A DNA stretch of 64,000 nucleotides. It comes from Allolobophora icterica (lineage: Eukaryota > Annelida > Clitellata > Crassiclitellata > Lumbricidae). The stretch is taken from NCBI GenBank assembly GCA_963556255.1, contig OY744613.1:36571555-36635554 (forward strand). The letters run 5' to 3'. The notes beneath the pieces were generated by a model. That model worked only from the letters and a program-made list of their open reading frames with translations. It made no database searches and was not told the origin of the DNA. The position numbers and the translations under genes were made by a program. How positions within the stretch are numbered: position 1 is the first letter of the stretch; each line of letters starts with the position of its first letter. Below are positions 42,721 through 56,888 of the stretch, piece by piece.

Positions 42721-43801
42721 GGAAGGAAGGGTATGGCGAGGAAGAGGTAGGGGGATTAAGGGCCCCTGAGAATTTGGTGGGCTTAATCCGGGCCTGGACC
42801 CATATTCCCATTATCGCATCTAATGCCCATGGAAATGCTGGGAGGGCGAAGCGCATGACAGCCTTTAGTCAATCCATTTTTTGTTGTTTTTATCCGGTAG
42901 TCTAGTAAGAACGACAGAATTTGTCTTCCGCACTATGTGGGGGGAGAGGGGGAGAGGCGCCTGAGTCATTTTCCGGTAATATGTCACATTCACTAATTGA
43001 AGGAGCAAATCTTTAATATTTCTATTTTACTAATATATATTTGGTTTTGCACTAATATGTAAAATTATGAAGTTATTAGCAGAAAGAAAATAGCCCTACG
43101 AAAATGTTTGTCCACTCCGTTACTCCGTTACCAAAACAAATATCAGCTATTTATATATAGTAGACAGCTTCCTTCTGCGTAGTTTGACATGCCAATATGT
43201 TTTTAGTATTAATGTTAATAAAATAAATATAAAAGAAATTACAATACAAATGATTATTTAATTCCATCACATTTTAAATTTTGCTAAGAAATTCCACTCC
43301 GTTACCGAAAGAAAAATAGGGAATCTAATCAACGTAAAGTTGACTGTATTTTTTTTTTGCCAAATAACAAAATAAAAATCACTTGAGCCAATCATTACCA
43401 GTGATCAAATGAACAAAAAAACATTAAAATATTTATGATGTTGTCTTAAAAATCTGCTCATAACATCAAAATTACATAAAAAATTACAATAAAAAGTTCC
43501 GCTCCGTTACCATTTGTCGAGAATTGAGCACAGAATGTGAAAAGTGAACTTTAAAAAAAAACAGTCTGCCGAAGCAAAAATTTATTTTAAATGTCATATA
43601 TTGTTATATAAGTTGTATTAGAAATGATAATTTAAGTAAACGACTTATCCTGACAGTGGAATAAATTTTAGTACCTCAAGGGTCACATTTATGGTAACTG
43701 AGTGGACAGTTAACGGAGTGGACAAATTGTGTATCAGCACGGTAAATATCATATTATCTCTCATGCGTCCACATTAATCGTCGGTACACTCATTATATAG
43801 C

Positions 43802-44678
43802 CAGTCTTGTTGTCCTCGAGACCAAGGTCTTGGTCTCGAGTGCACTCGAGTTCGTTTTTAAAAGTCTTGGTCTTGGTCTTGATTTTCAAGGTCTTGGTCT
43901 TGGTCTTGAGGTTCAAGGTCTTGGTCTTGGTCTTGGTCTTGAGGTTCAAAGTCTTGGTCTTGGTTTTGCAAGACCAAGACCAAGACTTTTGTCAAAATGA
44001 ACAGCCATTAATTTTAACAAACGGCAAGAATTTTAAAAATGTATCCAATAATTACTCATACAGTTATTGCTTTAGTATTTACACAGTGTGAATGAGGCTT
44101 CACTGTTGTTTTGGACAATTATTTTTGACTTCCGGTTATTTACCATGAGTTCAAAACAGACTCACGATTTATTTGTACATTTACATCCGGTTCTTGAAGA
44201 GCTGCTTTGTGTGCTAGCGATTTCAGCACTTGTAGACATGGCAGAATTCTTATGAGGCCCCACAGGTCACATCTTGGTCAGAAAATTCTGAGCAAATTGG
44301 CTTTTATAAAATTCGACAGGCATTTGGAATAACATTTCGCATGAAGGACTTTGTAAATACGAATTCGGAATTCTCGGAATTCTCAACAATTAGAGTTGTT
44401 TTGCTTGAAAAAAAGAGAAAACTCATGTTTTCATTAAAATAACGAGTAGTCCGACTGGACAATTTTTAGTAAGGGATAGAAGTCTGGATACGACTGTGAT
44501 TTTTGGGGTCTTGGTCTCGGTCTTGGTCTTGAGGTTCAAGGTCTCGGTCTTGGTCTTGGTCTTGAGGTTCAAGGTCTTGGTCTTGGTCTCGAGGTTCAAG
44601 GTCTTGGTCTTGGTCTTGAGGTTCAAGGTCTTGGTCTTGGTCTTGGTCTTGAGGTTTAAGGTCTTGACAACAAGACTG
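43802..44678 (+). mobile_element. Minisatellite-bearing hAT-like element, copy 3 (877 bp)
   Basis: The same 13-bp ends CAGTCTTGTTGTC, with perfect 8-bp TSDs TATATAGC (43794-43801 and 44679-44686). CTTGGT blocks lie at about 43862-43970 and 44506-44660, shorter than in copy 1. It is nested in the element 42963-45341. Confidence 0.92.
44506..44662 (+). repeat. CTTGGT minisatellite, right block of copy 3
   Basis: About five units with GAGGTTCAAGG linkers; unit lengths vary between two and three CTTGGT hexamers. Confidence 0.85.
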
Positions 44679-45349
44679 TATATAGCTTATAAATGTTATA
44701 TTAAAAATATTATTTAAATTAAATTTATTCATAATCATTGCAAAAATGCAGTAACGGAGTGGATGTATTATGAAAAAACACATGAGGTACGTCATAAATG
44801 AAAATTTGTAAGAAATTTGTCTTAGCATTCAGATCCTGTATTAAGACATACTTACTTACATAGATCTTCACAGAAGAGATGTGTTGAGTTGCGGGACCAA
44901 AGAACTGGAAGGGTTGTGAGATACAAGATAATTTTTACATGTTAACGGAGCGGACATAATTTTCCGGAGACAAGTTAAAATATATATTTTTAAATTATAC
45001 TGAAGTTGTAAGTTTCTAAGTTGTATTTAGAAATATGCAATTATGTTTATTATAAAAGAAACAGTCACATTTTTTGGTTTAATGCAAATCATTTTGAAAT
45101 TGTAGACGAAAGCAATATGTACTATAGCCTAGGGTCGGTAACGGAGTGGAACATTTTAAATTCAAAATAAATTTTAATAAATTATTTTATTGCTCTGAAT
45201 TACTTTCAAATGTCTTAAATTGTTGACTGATCAATAACGTTTTAATCTAATCACTTAGCATGATCAGACTACGTATTGTTTTCTTAGAAATGACCGGGGA
45301 CAGCTGAATTGTCAATTTATGCATTTACCGGAAAATGACTCGCCTACGT

Positions 45350-45351
<2 letters not shown>

Positions 45352-45413
<62 letters not shown>
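45352..45413. repeat. (AAT)n microsatellite
   Basis: About 20 units just right of the 2.4-kb element. Confidence 0.95.
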
Positions 45414-45527
45414 TTAATGCAGTCGCTCACCTATGTTCCTTAACAATATCGCAGCAAAAACTCGCTCGGCCGTTCCAGGAATAATTTTTTATTTTATCAT
45501 AATGTCTCCGGACAATTTTTTTTATCA

Positions 45528-45570
45528 ACCTGGGGGATCCTTGATACCCCGGGGCAAAAAAAAAATAATA
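45528..45570 (+). repeat. Dispersed repeat ending CCCCGGGGCA(A)n(AAT)n, copy 2
   Basis: CCTGGGGGATCCTTGATACC then CCGGGGCAAAAAAAAAATAA, matching 39608-39650. Confidence 0.65.
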
Positions 45571-45644
45571 ATAAACTCTGGATCTTAACGCTTCTAAGAC
45601 AGTTTCAAAGTGTCTGATGGTTCATTTTAAATAATAAAATTTGT

Positions 45645-45645
45645 T

Positions 45646-45676
<31 letters not shown>

Positions 45677-45722
45677 TAAAAAAAAATAATAATAATAATA
45701 ATAATTATTATTATTATTATTC
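45645..45722. repeat. (AAT)n followed by (ATT)n
   Basis: An AAT run turns into its complement, so the block can form a hairpin. Confidence 0.9.
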
Positions 45723-45770
45723 TTTAATTAAGTGCCTGCAAACGCACTGCGCTGTACATGTACATGTTAT
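45722..45770 (-). repeat. CR1-like LINE 3' tail
   Basis: TTCTTTAATTAAGTGCCTGCAAACGCACTGCGCTG resembles the tail at 15526 (AAACGCTAGCAAACGCACAGCGCT). Confidence 0.5.
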
Positions 45771-46382
45771 GCGATAAATCTTAACTACTAACAGAACAGA
45801 CAGCCTGCAATACACTATCGTGAATGCAGGTCACTTTATTTCCACTTGCATTGTAGGCCTGTATACATGCATTGTACATAGCAAACACTTCCTCGCATAA
45901 GTGTACAATTTTTCAAACGTTTCTTTTAAAAACGTTGATATTCAAAAGAATATTTATAAATTCTGCAATTATCATAAACTCACATCAAAAGCAAAATGGC
46001 GCCTCATTGCTTTTGTAATGGACTTCTATAACTCACGGCTCACATACACATTGACGGTTCTATGGGAAACGCCACCTTTCGCTCGGTAAAGCGAGATGGG
46101 GGATGACCCCCATCTGGAAAGCCACAGATGATCATATACCTTCGTTTAGTCCATTACTGGGCCCTAGGGTAGCCATCAGTTGCACAACGCAGACTAATCG
46201 CGAGCCCAAAACACGTCTGTCCCGGCATCTACGCAAGATTCGCTTATTAGCGAGTTGTGTGCACACCACAGAAATTTGGCACCTACAAAATGCCTCTAGG
46301 CCTACTATAATAATGCTGTGGGTGAGATGTAAGCCCAAAGGGTTGGCTGACTGGGTTCTCAATTGATCTGTGCCCTACTGGA
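45771..46382. other. Intergenic, nothing recognised
   Basis: No supported gene. Confidence 0.35.
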
Positions 46383-46385
46383 AAT

Positions 46386-46849
46386 GGGCCATCCATATAT
46401 TACGTACGCATGGAGGGGAGAGGGGGTAACCGAAATGCATGTTTGCGTATGGGTTGGGGGTGGGGTCTACTGATAATGTACGCACGCATAGGAGAGCGGG
46501 CCCTTCAAACTGATTGGCCTTGAGGTGAGCTAGAGGTCAGTCTTTCCAGCTATCCGGGACTACCAGAGGAAGTAGGACTGTGGGAGAGGTGTCACTTGTA
46601 TGCCACCTTACCTCTGAACACTATTATTAAACTAAAAAACAACTCAGCAGCGAGTCCATGGAATACTCATCCTTCAATCTGGCCTATAGTGCAGAAGTCG
46701 CTGTGGTACTGACACATTCTGCAGCTGGTCTTGGGGGGGGGGGTGCGTCAACCGTATGCACGCAGGTGGGGGGGAATACGTGCGCGAACAAGGAGGGGGA
46801 GGTGACCAATTTTCCCGGATTTTTGCGTACGCAACATATGGATGGCCCC
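46386..46849. mobile_element. Harbinger-like MITE, copy 1 (464 bp)
   Basis: The ends are GGGCCATCCATATATTACG and its inverted match ending GGATGGCCCC. The 3-bp TSD is AAT (46383-46385, 46850-46852). It shares interior motifs such as CTACTTCCTCTGGTAGT (in complement) with copies at 47517 and 55556, and is inverted relative to them. A 3-bp TSD with GGGCC ends fits PIF/Harbinger. Confidence 0.82.
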
Positions 46850-46852
46850 AAT

Positions 46853-47297
46853 GGTAAAATATGCCTGTTTATTGTGACATTAATTTCAGCTGTCTTGTAA
46901 TGCAGCATCTCTTCCCAGTTCTGAGTGTCGGTTTGTTCATCGTGCGATAAACGCCTTGGAAAGTCGTCCCTTCTTGGCTGCAATAAAATGTATGGAATGT
47001 AACTGATGCTGCCAACCATGCCTGAGAGGCCGTTGGCCGACCTTGGAAAGTTGGCATCGGGCGAAGGCCGGAGTCAGACAAACAGCGGTTAGCAAGTCTG
47101 TCTCTCCCTCCCTCCCTCCCTCCCTCCCTCCCTCCCTCCCTCCCTCCCTCCCTCCCTCCCTCCCTCCCTCCCTCCCTCCTCTCTCCTCCCTCCCTCCCTC
47201 CCTCCCTCCCTCCCTCCCTCCCTGCACAACCTCATTATGGCACACGATCTGACGGGAGGTTGGGGGGAAGGAGAAAAGACGCGGCGAAGACTGATTA
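46853..47297. other. Intergenic with (CTCC)n
   Basis: Contains a (CTCC)n microsatellite at 47101-47222 and otherwise nothing supported. Confidence 0.5.
47101..47222. repeat. (CTCC)n microsatellite
   Basis: About 30 CTCC units, one interruption near 47178. Long Pro/Ser and Gly/Arg/Glu frames over it are artefacts. Confidence 0.95.
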
Positions 47298-47516
47298 GGA
47301 GTCGTCCACAAAGGACGTCCGCAAAATATAACCTACTTTGGACCCTCCCTGCCCTTGTCCGCATTTGACCTTACCCTCCCTCCCTCCCCTTTGCGGTCGG
47401 CCGCACGCCTAATCCAATTTTTAATGTCATCATCATTATTTTTACAATTATTCCACAGTTCCTGTGAACGTTTAAGTAACAGTTGGGGTTTCATATCGCA
47501 GGATGTGCAATAATAA

Positions 47517-48154
47517 GGGGCTATCCATATATTACGCACGCAAAAATCCTGGAAAATTCGACCCCTCCCTGTACGCACACGTACTCTTTCCACCCTCCCC
47601 CACCTACCATAGGTCCAGGCAGCGACTGTCTGCACTTTAGGCAAGGTTGAAGGATGACTCACTGCTGAGTTGTGTGATAGTTTAATAAGTGTTCAGAGGT
47701 AAGGTGGCATACAAGTGACGCCTCTCCCACAGTCCTACTTCCTCTGGTAGTACCGGATAGCTTGAAAGACTGAACTCCAACTCACTTGAAGGCCAATCAA
47801 TTTGAAGGCCGTTTCCTATGCGTACGTACATTATCAGTAGACTCCCATTATCAGTAGACTCCCACCAGGGCTGTAGTGGTAAAATTAGAGGCGAGTACAT
47901 GCTACCGGTTAGTTTTCCTAAACAAATTAGAGGTGAGTATACGCTACAGTATTTTGTGAATATACGCTATCATATTTTAATATAAATAAATATAAATATT
48001 TTGTGAGGTGAGTATACGGTCTCTAGAGGTGAGTATACGCTGTATACCCGCGTATACGCTCGACTCCCACCCCACCCCATTCGCAAGCATACGCAAGCAC
48101 ATGCATTTCGGTTACCACCTCCCCTCCATGCGTACATAATATATGGATGGCCCC
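47517..48154. mobile_element. Harbinger-like MITE, copy 2 (638 bp), middle layer
   Basis: The ends are GGGGCTATCCATATATTACG and its counterpart ending GGATGGCCCC; the TSD is TAA (47514-47516, 48155-48157). It is interrupted by the hAT-like MITE at 47866; without it the length is about 433 bp. Confidence 0.85.
47866..48062. mobile_element. hAT-like MITE (GTATACGCT family), copy 2, innermost layer
   Basis: The left end CAGGGCTGTAG is intact and the interior matches the copy at 24338. The right terminal 12 bases are missing, yet the 8-bp TSD ACTCCCAC is still present on both sides (47858-47865, 48063-48070). Confidence 0.85.
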
Positions 48155-48391
48155 TAAAAGGCTCTTTAAATTCTCCGTAAAGGTTATACCATGCATGTAG
48201 TTTCAGGCAATCACTTCACTGACCTTTTCGTCTTTTGGGGAAGGTTGAAACTATGTGGTGTTAAAAAAACTATAAAACTTAAAAGTTTAGGTCCGGACGT
48301 CCGTACTGGTCATTAACCTCCCTCCCCTTGTCCGCATTTCGATGACCCCTACCTCCCCTCATTGCGGACGTCCTTTATGGATCACCCCTTA

Positions 48392-48831
48392 GCCTAAACA
48401 TCGATTGGTCTCGGGCAATACAGGGCAAATACCCTATTGTTCGATCCAGGGTGGAATGGAAGCAGGGAGGGAGGTAGAGACACACTTACTAACCACTGTT
48501 TGTCTATCAATCTGTCGGTCTGACTCGCAATGTGACATATAATGAAACATTCCAATAAACAAATTCTTTTCTCTTCCTATCAATCAATTCATTTTCTTTT
48601 TCAATCCGTCATATGAAGGGCAAATACTCTAATGTGAAAATAAAACCTCAGGACCAGTAAGTTTACATAAAAAAGCACTTGCAGTTCACTTAATACAGAA
48701 ACAAGCTCAACTATGGAATCTATTCTATAGCAAGAATTCTTGCAAGAATAGTTTTATATAATCTTGTAACCATTTCTTTCATTTTGTGTAGAGCTCTAAA
48801 ATTCTAACCTAATCTATACATGTAACAGAAC
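48392..48831. other. Intergenic, nothing recognised
   Basis: AT-rich; no supported gene. Confidence 0.35.
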
Positions 48832-49071
48832 CAGGGCATATTTTAACTGTATAACTAGTGGGACAAATGTCCCAGTAGTGTTAGGATTTGTCCCAGTAGT
48901 CAGGGCGATTTGTCCCAGTCAATGCATGTATAAAGTGTACCTAGTGGGACAAATGTTGGAAGAATTCAAAGATTTGTCCCAGTAGTAAAATGAGAAAGGT
49001 ATGACACTGTTGTTAAATGACCCCTTATTAATGGTTGGGAGACCCGAAAAGTCGTGAAAAGAAGGCGATGA

Positions 49072-49108
<37 letters not shown>

Positions 49109-49248
49109 ATCAACTTTTTTTGGAGATGAATTCGAAGAAAAAGTCTAAAAGTTCAAAAGTTTTTGGAAATTTATTCCTAAAAAAGTTCTTCGACCAGACC
49201 CATGGATGATTTTGTCCCAGTAGTCAAAATTCCTTAAAATATGCACTG
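48832..49248. mobile_element. hAT-like MITE, 417 bp (TTTGTCCCAGTAGT family)
   Basis: Inverted ends CAGGGCATATTTTAA and TTAAAATATGCACTG, with perfect 8-bp TSDs AACAGAAC (48824-48831 and 49249-49256). Inside, TTTGTCCCAGTAGT occurs several times in both halves and an A-run lies at 49074-49105. Confidence 0.9.
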
Positions 49249-49256
49249 AACAGAAC

Positions 49257-49637
49257 ACTTGTATAGATAGCACATCTTGAGATGTGCTATACAAGTCTTC
49301 AGCAATCAATCAATCCTGCATAAGACATCAGGATGGTTGGTTGCTTCAGACGAAACTATTGCCAAAACTTGTAATTCGTTGCAGCAGCCCCAGTTGAAAA
49401 GCAATTGGTAAAAAAAAACAGAAGTTAGGCTACAGTCGGTATAAGCAAGATGTGGCTTAGTTTCAGAAACAGCTCTGACAGAATACAAAGAACTCAGAAA
49501 TGAATTCTCAGGCCTTGGACCAGCAAAGAGAATGCTCATGAGACCAACACCATACACGATAATTAATCTAAGAGACTCTGTGCCGTGGCCATTCTCACTC
49601 GGGGAACAAATAAGTCAAGCCGATCAGATGAACAGAG
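49257..49637. other. Intergenic, nothing recognised
   Basis: No supported gene. Confidence 0.35.
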
Positions 49638-50050
49638 ATGATGATATTCGTTTATTGTCTATAAGGTAAACACATGCTGTCAAACCGCAGCATGGAACAA
49701 AGTTAGACAGAGTTTTGAGAAGTAGATAATGTATAGTGTTTGGGAAATAAAGTCTCTATTGTCTTTAACTGGAAGACAGTACTGGTGATTCTTGAGACGT
49801 AATGAATATACAGCTTTATGGACTGGTGGTAAAAGTGGCCAAAGGACCATGATCTTCAGTGTTCTTAATAGATGTAAATAATCGGTAATCAGCAGAATTC
49901 GCAAGTTCAGCTATAGTCAGTTGTTCTTCGCTTACAAACTTCATTCTCCGCAACCTCCTGATAAATCGTTCTAATCTTGCGCGGTCTGATGAGGACCAAG
50001 AGAGCCAGCTGAGGAAGGAAGACACATCGAGTCACAGAGGTATTTAGGAG
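49638..50050 (-). pseudogene. CR1-like LINE fragment (AWWG family), minus strand
   Basis: The minus-strand frame reads SWSSSDRARLERFIRRLRR, then QLTIAELANSADYRLFTSI, parallel to DRERLNRFLRR and MERADRSLLDSV at 37080-37220. The 3' end, with the complement of TTCGTTTATTGTCTATAAGG and GTCAAACCGCAGCATGG, matches the tail near 37455-37500. Confidence 0.65.
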
Positions 50051-50530
50051 CAAGTCTCAGGTAAGATCGGCAAATAAGGATAAGTACCTTTAGTTGGATG
50101 TGGGCAGTAAGAGGAAGCCAGTGAAGATGTTCAAACATGAATGTGGAAATATGGACGAAACGTGGGAGACGGGCGATTAGCCTGGCAGCTGCTTTAAGAA
50201 AAGATTGTAGAGGGGAGAGACGGACTTTGGGGAGGCCAACATAGAGAGTTACAGTAATCTATGCAACAGCAGATGAAGGTGAAGACTGGAGAGGAGACAG
50301 ATCTTCGGATAGCTTTGAGACGTCGGAGATGGTAGTAGCACGAGCGGGGAAGATTACAGATATGGTCAGAAAAGGAAAGGGAACTATCACGAATTACACC
50401 CAAGTAACGGACAGATATGTATGCAGGATGATCCAAAAAGACAACAGGTCCACTGATGAGACTACATGATGCACATGTACCTGGTTGTGCTAAGGCTATG
50501 GAAGGGGTGAAATGCACTTTAATACTAACT
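50051..50530 (-). pseudogene. L2-like LINE fragment, minus strand
   Basis: The frame 50517-50194 contains VRYLGVIRDSSLSFSDHICN, LPRSCYYHLRRLKAIRRSV and CIDYCNSL. The C-terminal continuation at 50190-50060 contains AAARLIARLPRF, FEHLHWLPL and LICRSYLRLAPKYL pieces. Confidence 0.75.
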
Positions 50531-53320
<2,790 letters not shown>

Positions 53321-55552
53321 GGGGGGCAAACACAGAGAGCAACAGATAGAGGAGAAATTAAGTTCACAAAATGCAAAGAATAATTTGAGGCCTTACATTC
53401 CAAAATCACAGATTACAGCAATGTTCAAAGTGCACAGTATGCTCCTCAAAATGATTCTCAAGAGAGCAATCAGTAGCTGCACAGACACCAAAGAATGCAA
53501 GAATTATTTCTGAAGATGGGAACAATTGAAACAAACAATTGGCATAATGGCGTAATTAACTGGCCATTGTGGCCCACAATCGCCACATAACTTGGCAGAA
53601 GAATAGGGAATCAATATCACATCAAACCAAAAATGTAAGGTGAATATATATTTCATTGCACTACACTCGTCTTCAGATTCGATTCTAAATTATACCCATC
53701 TCACAATAATTTGACCTGGACAAGCTGAAACAAGAGAAAACTACAAAATCTGACAATAAATTGCACAAAACATGCATTGGAATTGCAGGCCATTATACAA
53801 ACATCAACTTCTGAAGATACTTCATTAATTAAACTGGTGATGAAAATTCATTTAGTTCAGCTTAGTCCATCAACCGATCTCTTGCATTAGTCTGAAAAAT
53901 ACACCATGTATAGCCAACCATTCACTTCTGTACTCCATAATTTAGCTGCTCTCAAATCATAACAGTCTTCATTCTAATAAAAAAATTAACAAATTCAACA
54001 CAGCGTATTTTGTTCAAAGGCAGAATCCATTCACCTCTGGCTGTGTAAAAAGCAGGAAAACTGTCTACATCATATGAAACCCAAAGACTAGCAACTGGAC
54101 AACCTTCTATAATTCCACAGTCAAACTATTTTCATATAAACTGAACAACAAATTCATCAACAGATGGGTTTTACCCATCATGAAATGCGGTGTGCCATCG
54201 CAATGCATCATACATATGCAGACGTTTAATAGCAACAGACAAGACATCTGCAAGACTTCCAGTAATACTATACAAATACTCAAGTAACTACTGTGAACTC
54301 TTTAACCAACAAATCCATATAAATTAGACAATGCTGTGTTCGTCTAACTAAAATCTAAAAATTGTGGTTATCTGCTACCAAATTTTGCTTCAACATGTTA
54401 TAGGAACAGATGCACCATTGACTTATCGCAAAAGCACGACACTTGGTGAACAAGATATCCAGCACAAGTGATAACCCACCTAGATCTAACCAGCTATCAT
54501 AATTACCTCACCCACTCCACATGTTGGCCAGATACACATGAACAGATAGAACAGCACCTTGACTAGATAGTCTTACAATTCTGCCTCATACACTCCTCTA
54601 TAGCTGACAAGACATTCCACTGCTGCAGCACACATTGTGCACCACAAGATCAAAAGCATGTCCTCAAATGCTCAAATGTTTCCCTGTTGATCGTAAACAC
54701 TTCACATTTGATCTCGTTATATATCAGGTGCTGTCAAAGTTGGCACTTTATGCCTATCAAACCTTAACAGATAATTAATTTGATATCTAGTTCAGCCTAC
54801 AGCGCAAAATCTCTAGCAACACCATGAAACATGCTTTATTCTGCTGCTGAACATAATTGGATTTAAATGTGAGTTAAAAGGAGGCTAAGTTACATGAAAC
54901 TCATGCAATTTATCCGAGATCCAAGATGGCTTTCGCTCCTTGTATTTTTTACTAAAGGCATTCTTTTTGCAATGTGTACTTATTGACAAAAGTGCCAAGA
55001 CACTTGAAATTTAATTTTGTTTGTACTTTTAACAAAGTATCAGAGTGAATTAATTGCAACATCTCACTCAAAATATGCTACCTGGTTCAATAAAAAGTTC
55101 CAAGGAAAACTTTGGCAATTAAGTCTTTACAAAGCATTTGGTACAAACAATGCAAAGGCACAAAAATCTTCAGACCAAAATTATGCACACAGTATCACTT
55201 TGATTTCAAAACCAAAATACAGTTCACAAGCACTGTAATCAGGACAAACTTATTATTCTGCAAAGCTAAGGCTCATGATCATACAGGTGAACATGTCAAC
55301 ACCAGCTAGAATCTCTTGTAAACAACGTCTAAAGTTCAACTGACACTAGACATCAGAAAGCTAGATTTGTAAACCACAGACTGGTCACAGAAGAAAGTTC
55401 CAAATACATCTTATCTGATGCAATTAGAGTAAAGGTACATCAATTATTTGCCAATCAAGACATCTCATTCTTCCTACTCACCTTCCCACTCCAAAGGTTG
55501 ATCTAGACAATGAATGTTATTAATGAATCACACAATCACCTTGTTCTAGAAG
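53321..55552. other. AT-rich, single-copy-looking DNA
   Basis: No supported gene and almost no recognisable repeats over 2.2 kb. Confidence 0.4.
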
Positions 55553-55555
55553 TTA

Positions 55556-56067
55556 GGGCCATCCATATATTACGTATGCAAAAATTAGGGAAAATTGGAC
55601 CCCTCCCTCTCCCTGTACACACACATACTTTTTTCCACCCCGCACCTGCGTAAGTACAGTTGACGCACCCCCCAAGACCAGCTGCAGGTCCAGGCAGCGA
55701 CTGTCTCAACTTTAGGCCAGATTGAAGGATGAGTAATCCATGGAGCCCTTGTAACGGCATGTGCTGTGTTACGGCGCCTTAGAAATTGTCGTCATTATTA
55801 TTATTATGGACTCACTGCCGAGTTGTGTGATAGTTTAATAAGTGTTCAGAGGTAAGGTGGCATACAAGTGACACCTCTCCCACAGTCCTACTTCCTCTGG
55901 TAGTACCGGATAGCTGGAAAGACTGAACTCTAGCTCACTTGAAGGCCAATCAATTTGAAGGCCCCGTTTCCTATGCGTATGTACATCATCAGTAGACCCC
56001 CCATTCACGAGCACATGCATTTCGGTTACCCCCTCCCCCTCCATGCATACATAATATGGATGGCCCC
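55556..56067. mobile_element. Harbinger-like MITE, copy 3 (512 bp)
   Basis: The ends are GGGCCATCCATATATTACG and ...GGATGGCCCC; the TSD is TTA (55553-55555, 56068-56070). A 60-70 bp segment at about 55745-55810 (GTAACGGCATGTGCTGTGTT, then (ATT)n) is absent from copies 1 and 2 and looks like a small LINE/SINE tail insertion flanked by ATGGA. Confidence 0.82.
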
Positions 56068-56070
56068 TTA

Positions 56071-56856
56071 GCTGATGAAAATACTGAAGTGGTACAAAAT
56101 ATGACCTGCCCAACACCAAAATTATTTGACAGGCCTGTGTGCAACTGCCTCATAGAAGTTCATACAGGTCTTTGGTAAAGTCAGGATCAAGATCAGTTGT
56201 TCATCATCATCATCACTTTTATCCAAAAGGCATTCAAAGTTTCAAACAGCTATTTAACTAAATTGACAAAAACATTAAAAAAAAGTACACACTAATGTTA
56301 AAAGACATCTTATTTGGCAAAATTCTAAAATAGGTAAATAACTGAAAGTGCAATGAGATGTGCTACATGGTACAGCATCATGGTGAAAGAGATCACAACG
56401 TTGATAAACTGGTCTTGGTAAGAATGAGGACATGGCAATAAGCACTCACTGGAAGCACAGTGGAATTCTGCTGAGCATGATATTTTATTAAGACAGAAAA
56501 TGGCAACAATTGCCTGGTATGAGTCAAATATGCAACTGTTCAGACAGCCCAACCACAAAACGAGTCTCATGCAACAGCTTTCTATCACATAACTTAACAA
56601 TAACTAATATGCAGTTTAATCCGCAGCCATCGTAGTTCATCTCACGAAGCAAATGACTGTCATCTCCAGCCACATGAAACTGGCTCTCATCTTCTTGGAC
56701 TTAACATTGCCATAACCCTTGTGTATCTTCACTAATTCTTCATCTGCCTCTTTGATGCCTCTTGGTCAAGAAGTGTACCATAACAATTCTGTGTGTGTAC
56801 ACATTCACCACATACACACATACATACGTACATACATACATACATACATACATACA

Positions 56857-56888
<32 letters not shown>

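Larger units (their letters stand above)
42963..45341. mobile_element. 2.4-kb DNA element with subterminal CCACTCCGTTAC repeats
   Basis: The inverted ends share GAGTCATTTTCCGGTAA (42963 onward, and complement ending at 45341), with GCCT on both sides (42959-42962, 45342-45345). Four CCACTCCGTTAC-type motifs lie in the left half (43111, 43123, 43293, 43499) and five complementary GTAACGGAGTGG motifs in the right half (43693, 43709, 44751, 44941, 45137). No coding sequence. The hAT-like copy 43802-44678 is inserted inside. Without it the element is about 1.5 kb. Confidence 0.75.
47298..48388. mobile_element. Outer Harbinger-like element of a triple nest, 1091 bp
   Basis: The left end GGAGTCGTCCACAAAGGACG and the right end CGTCCTTTATGGATCACCCC are inverted matches. 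The TSD is TTA on both sides (47295-47297, 48389-48391). Both ends carry CCTTGTCCGCATTT motifs inside. It encloses the element 47517-48154. Confidence 0.75.

Noticed and set aside
46937..47364. Gly/Arg/Glu- and Pro/Ser-rich frames
   Set aside because: They lie on the (CTCC)n microsatellite.
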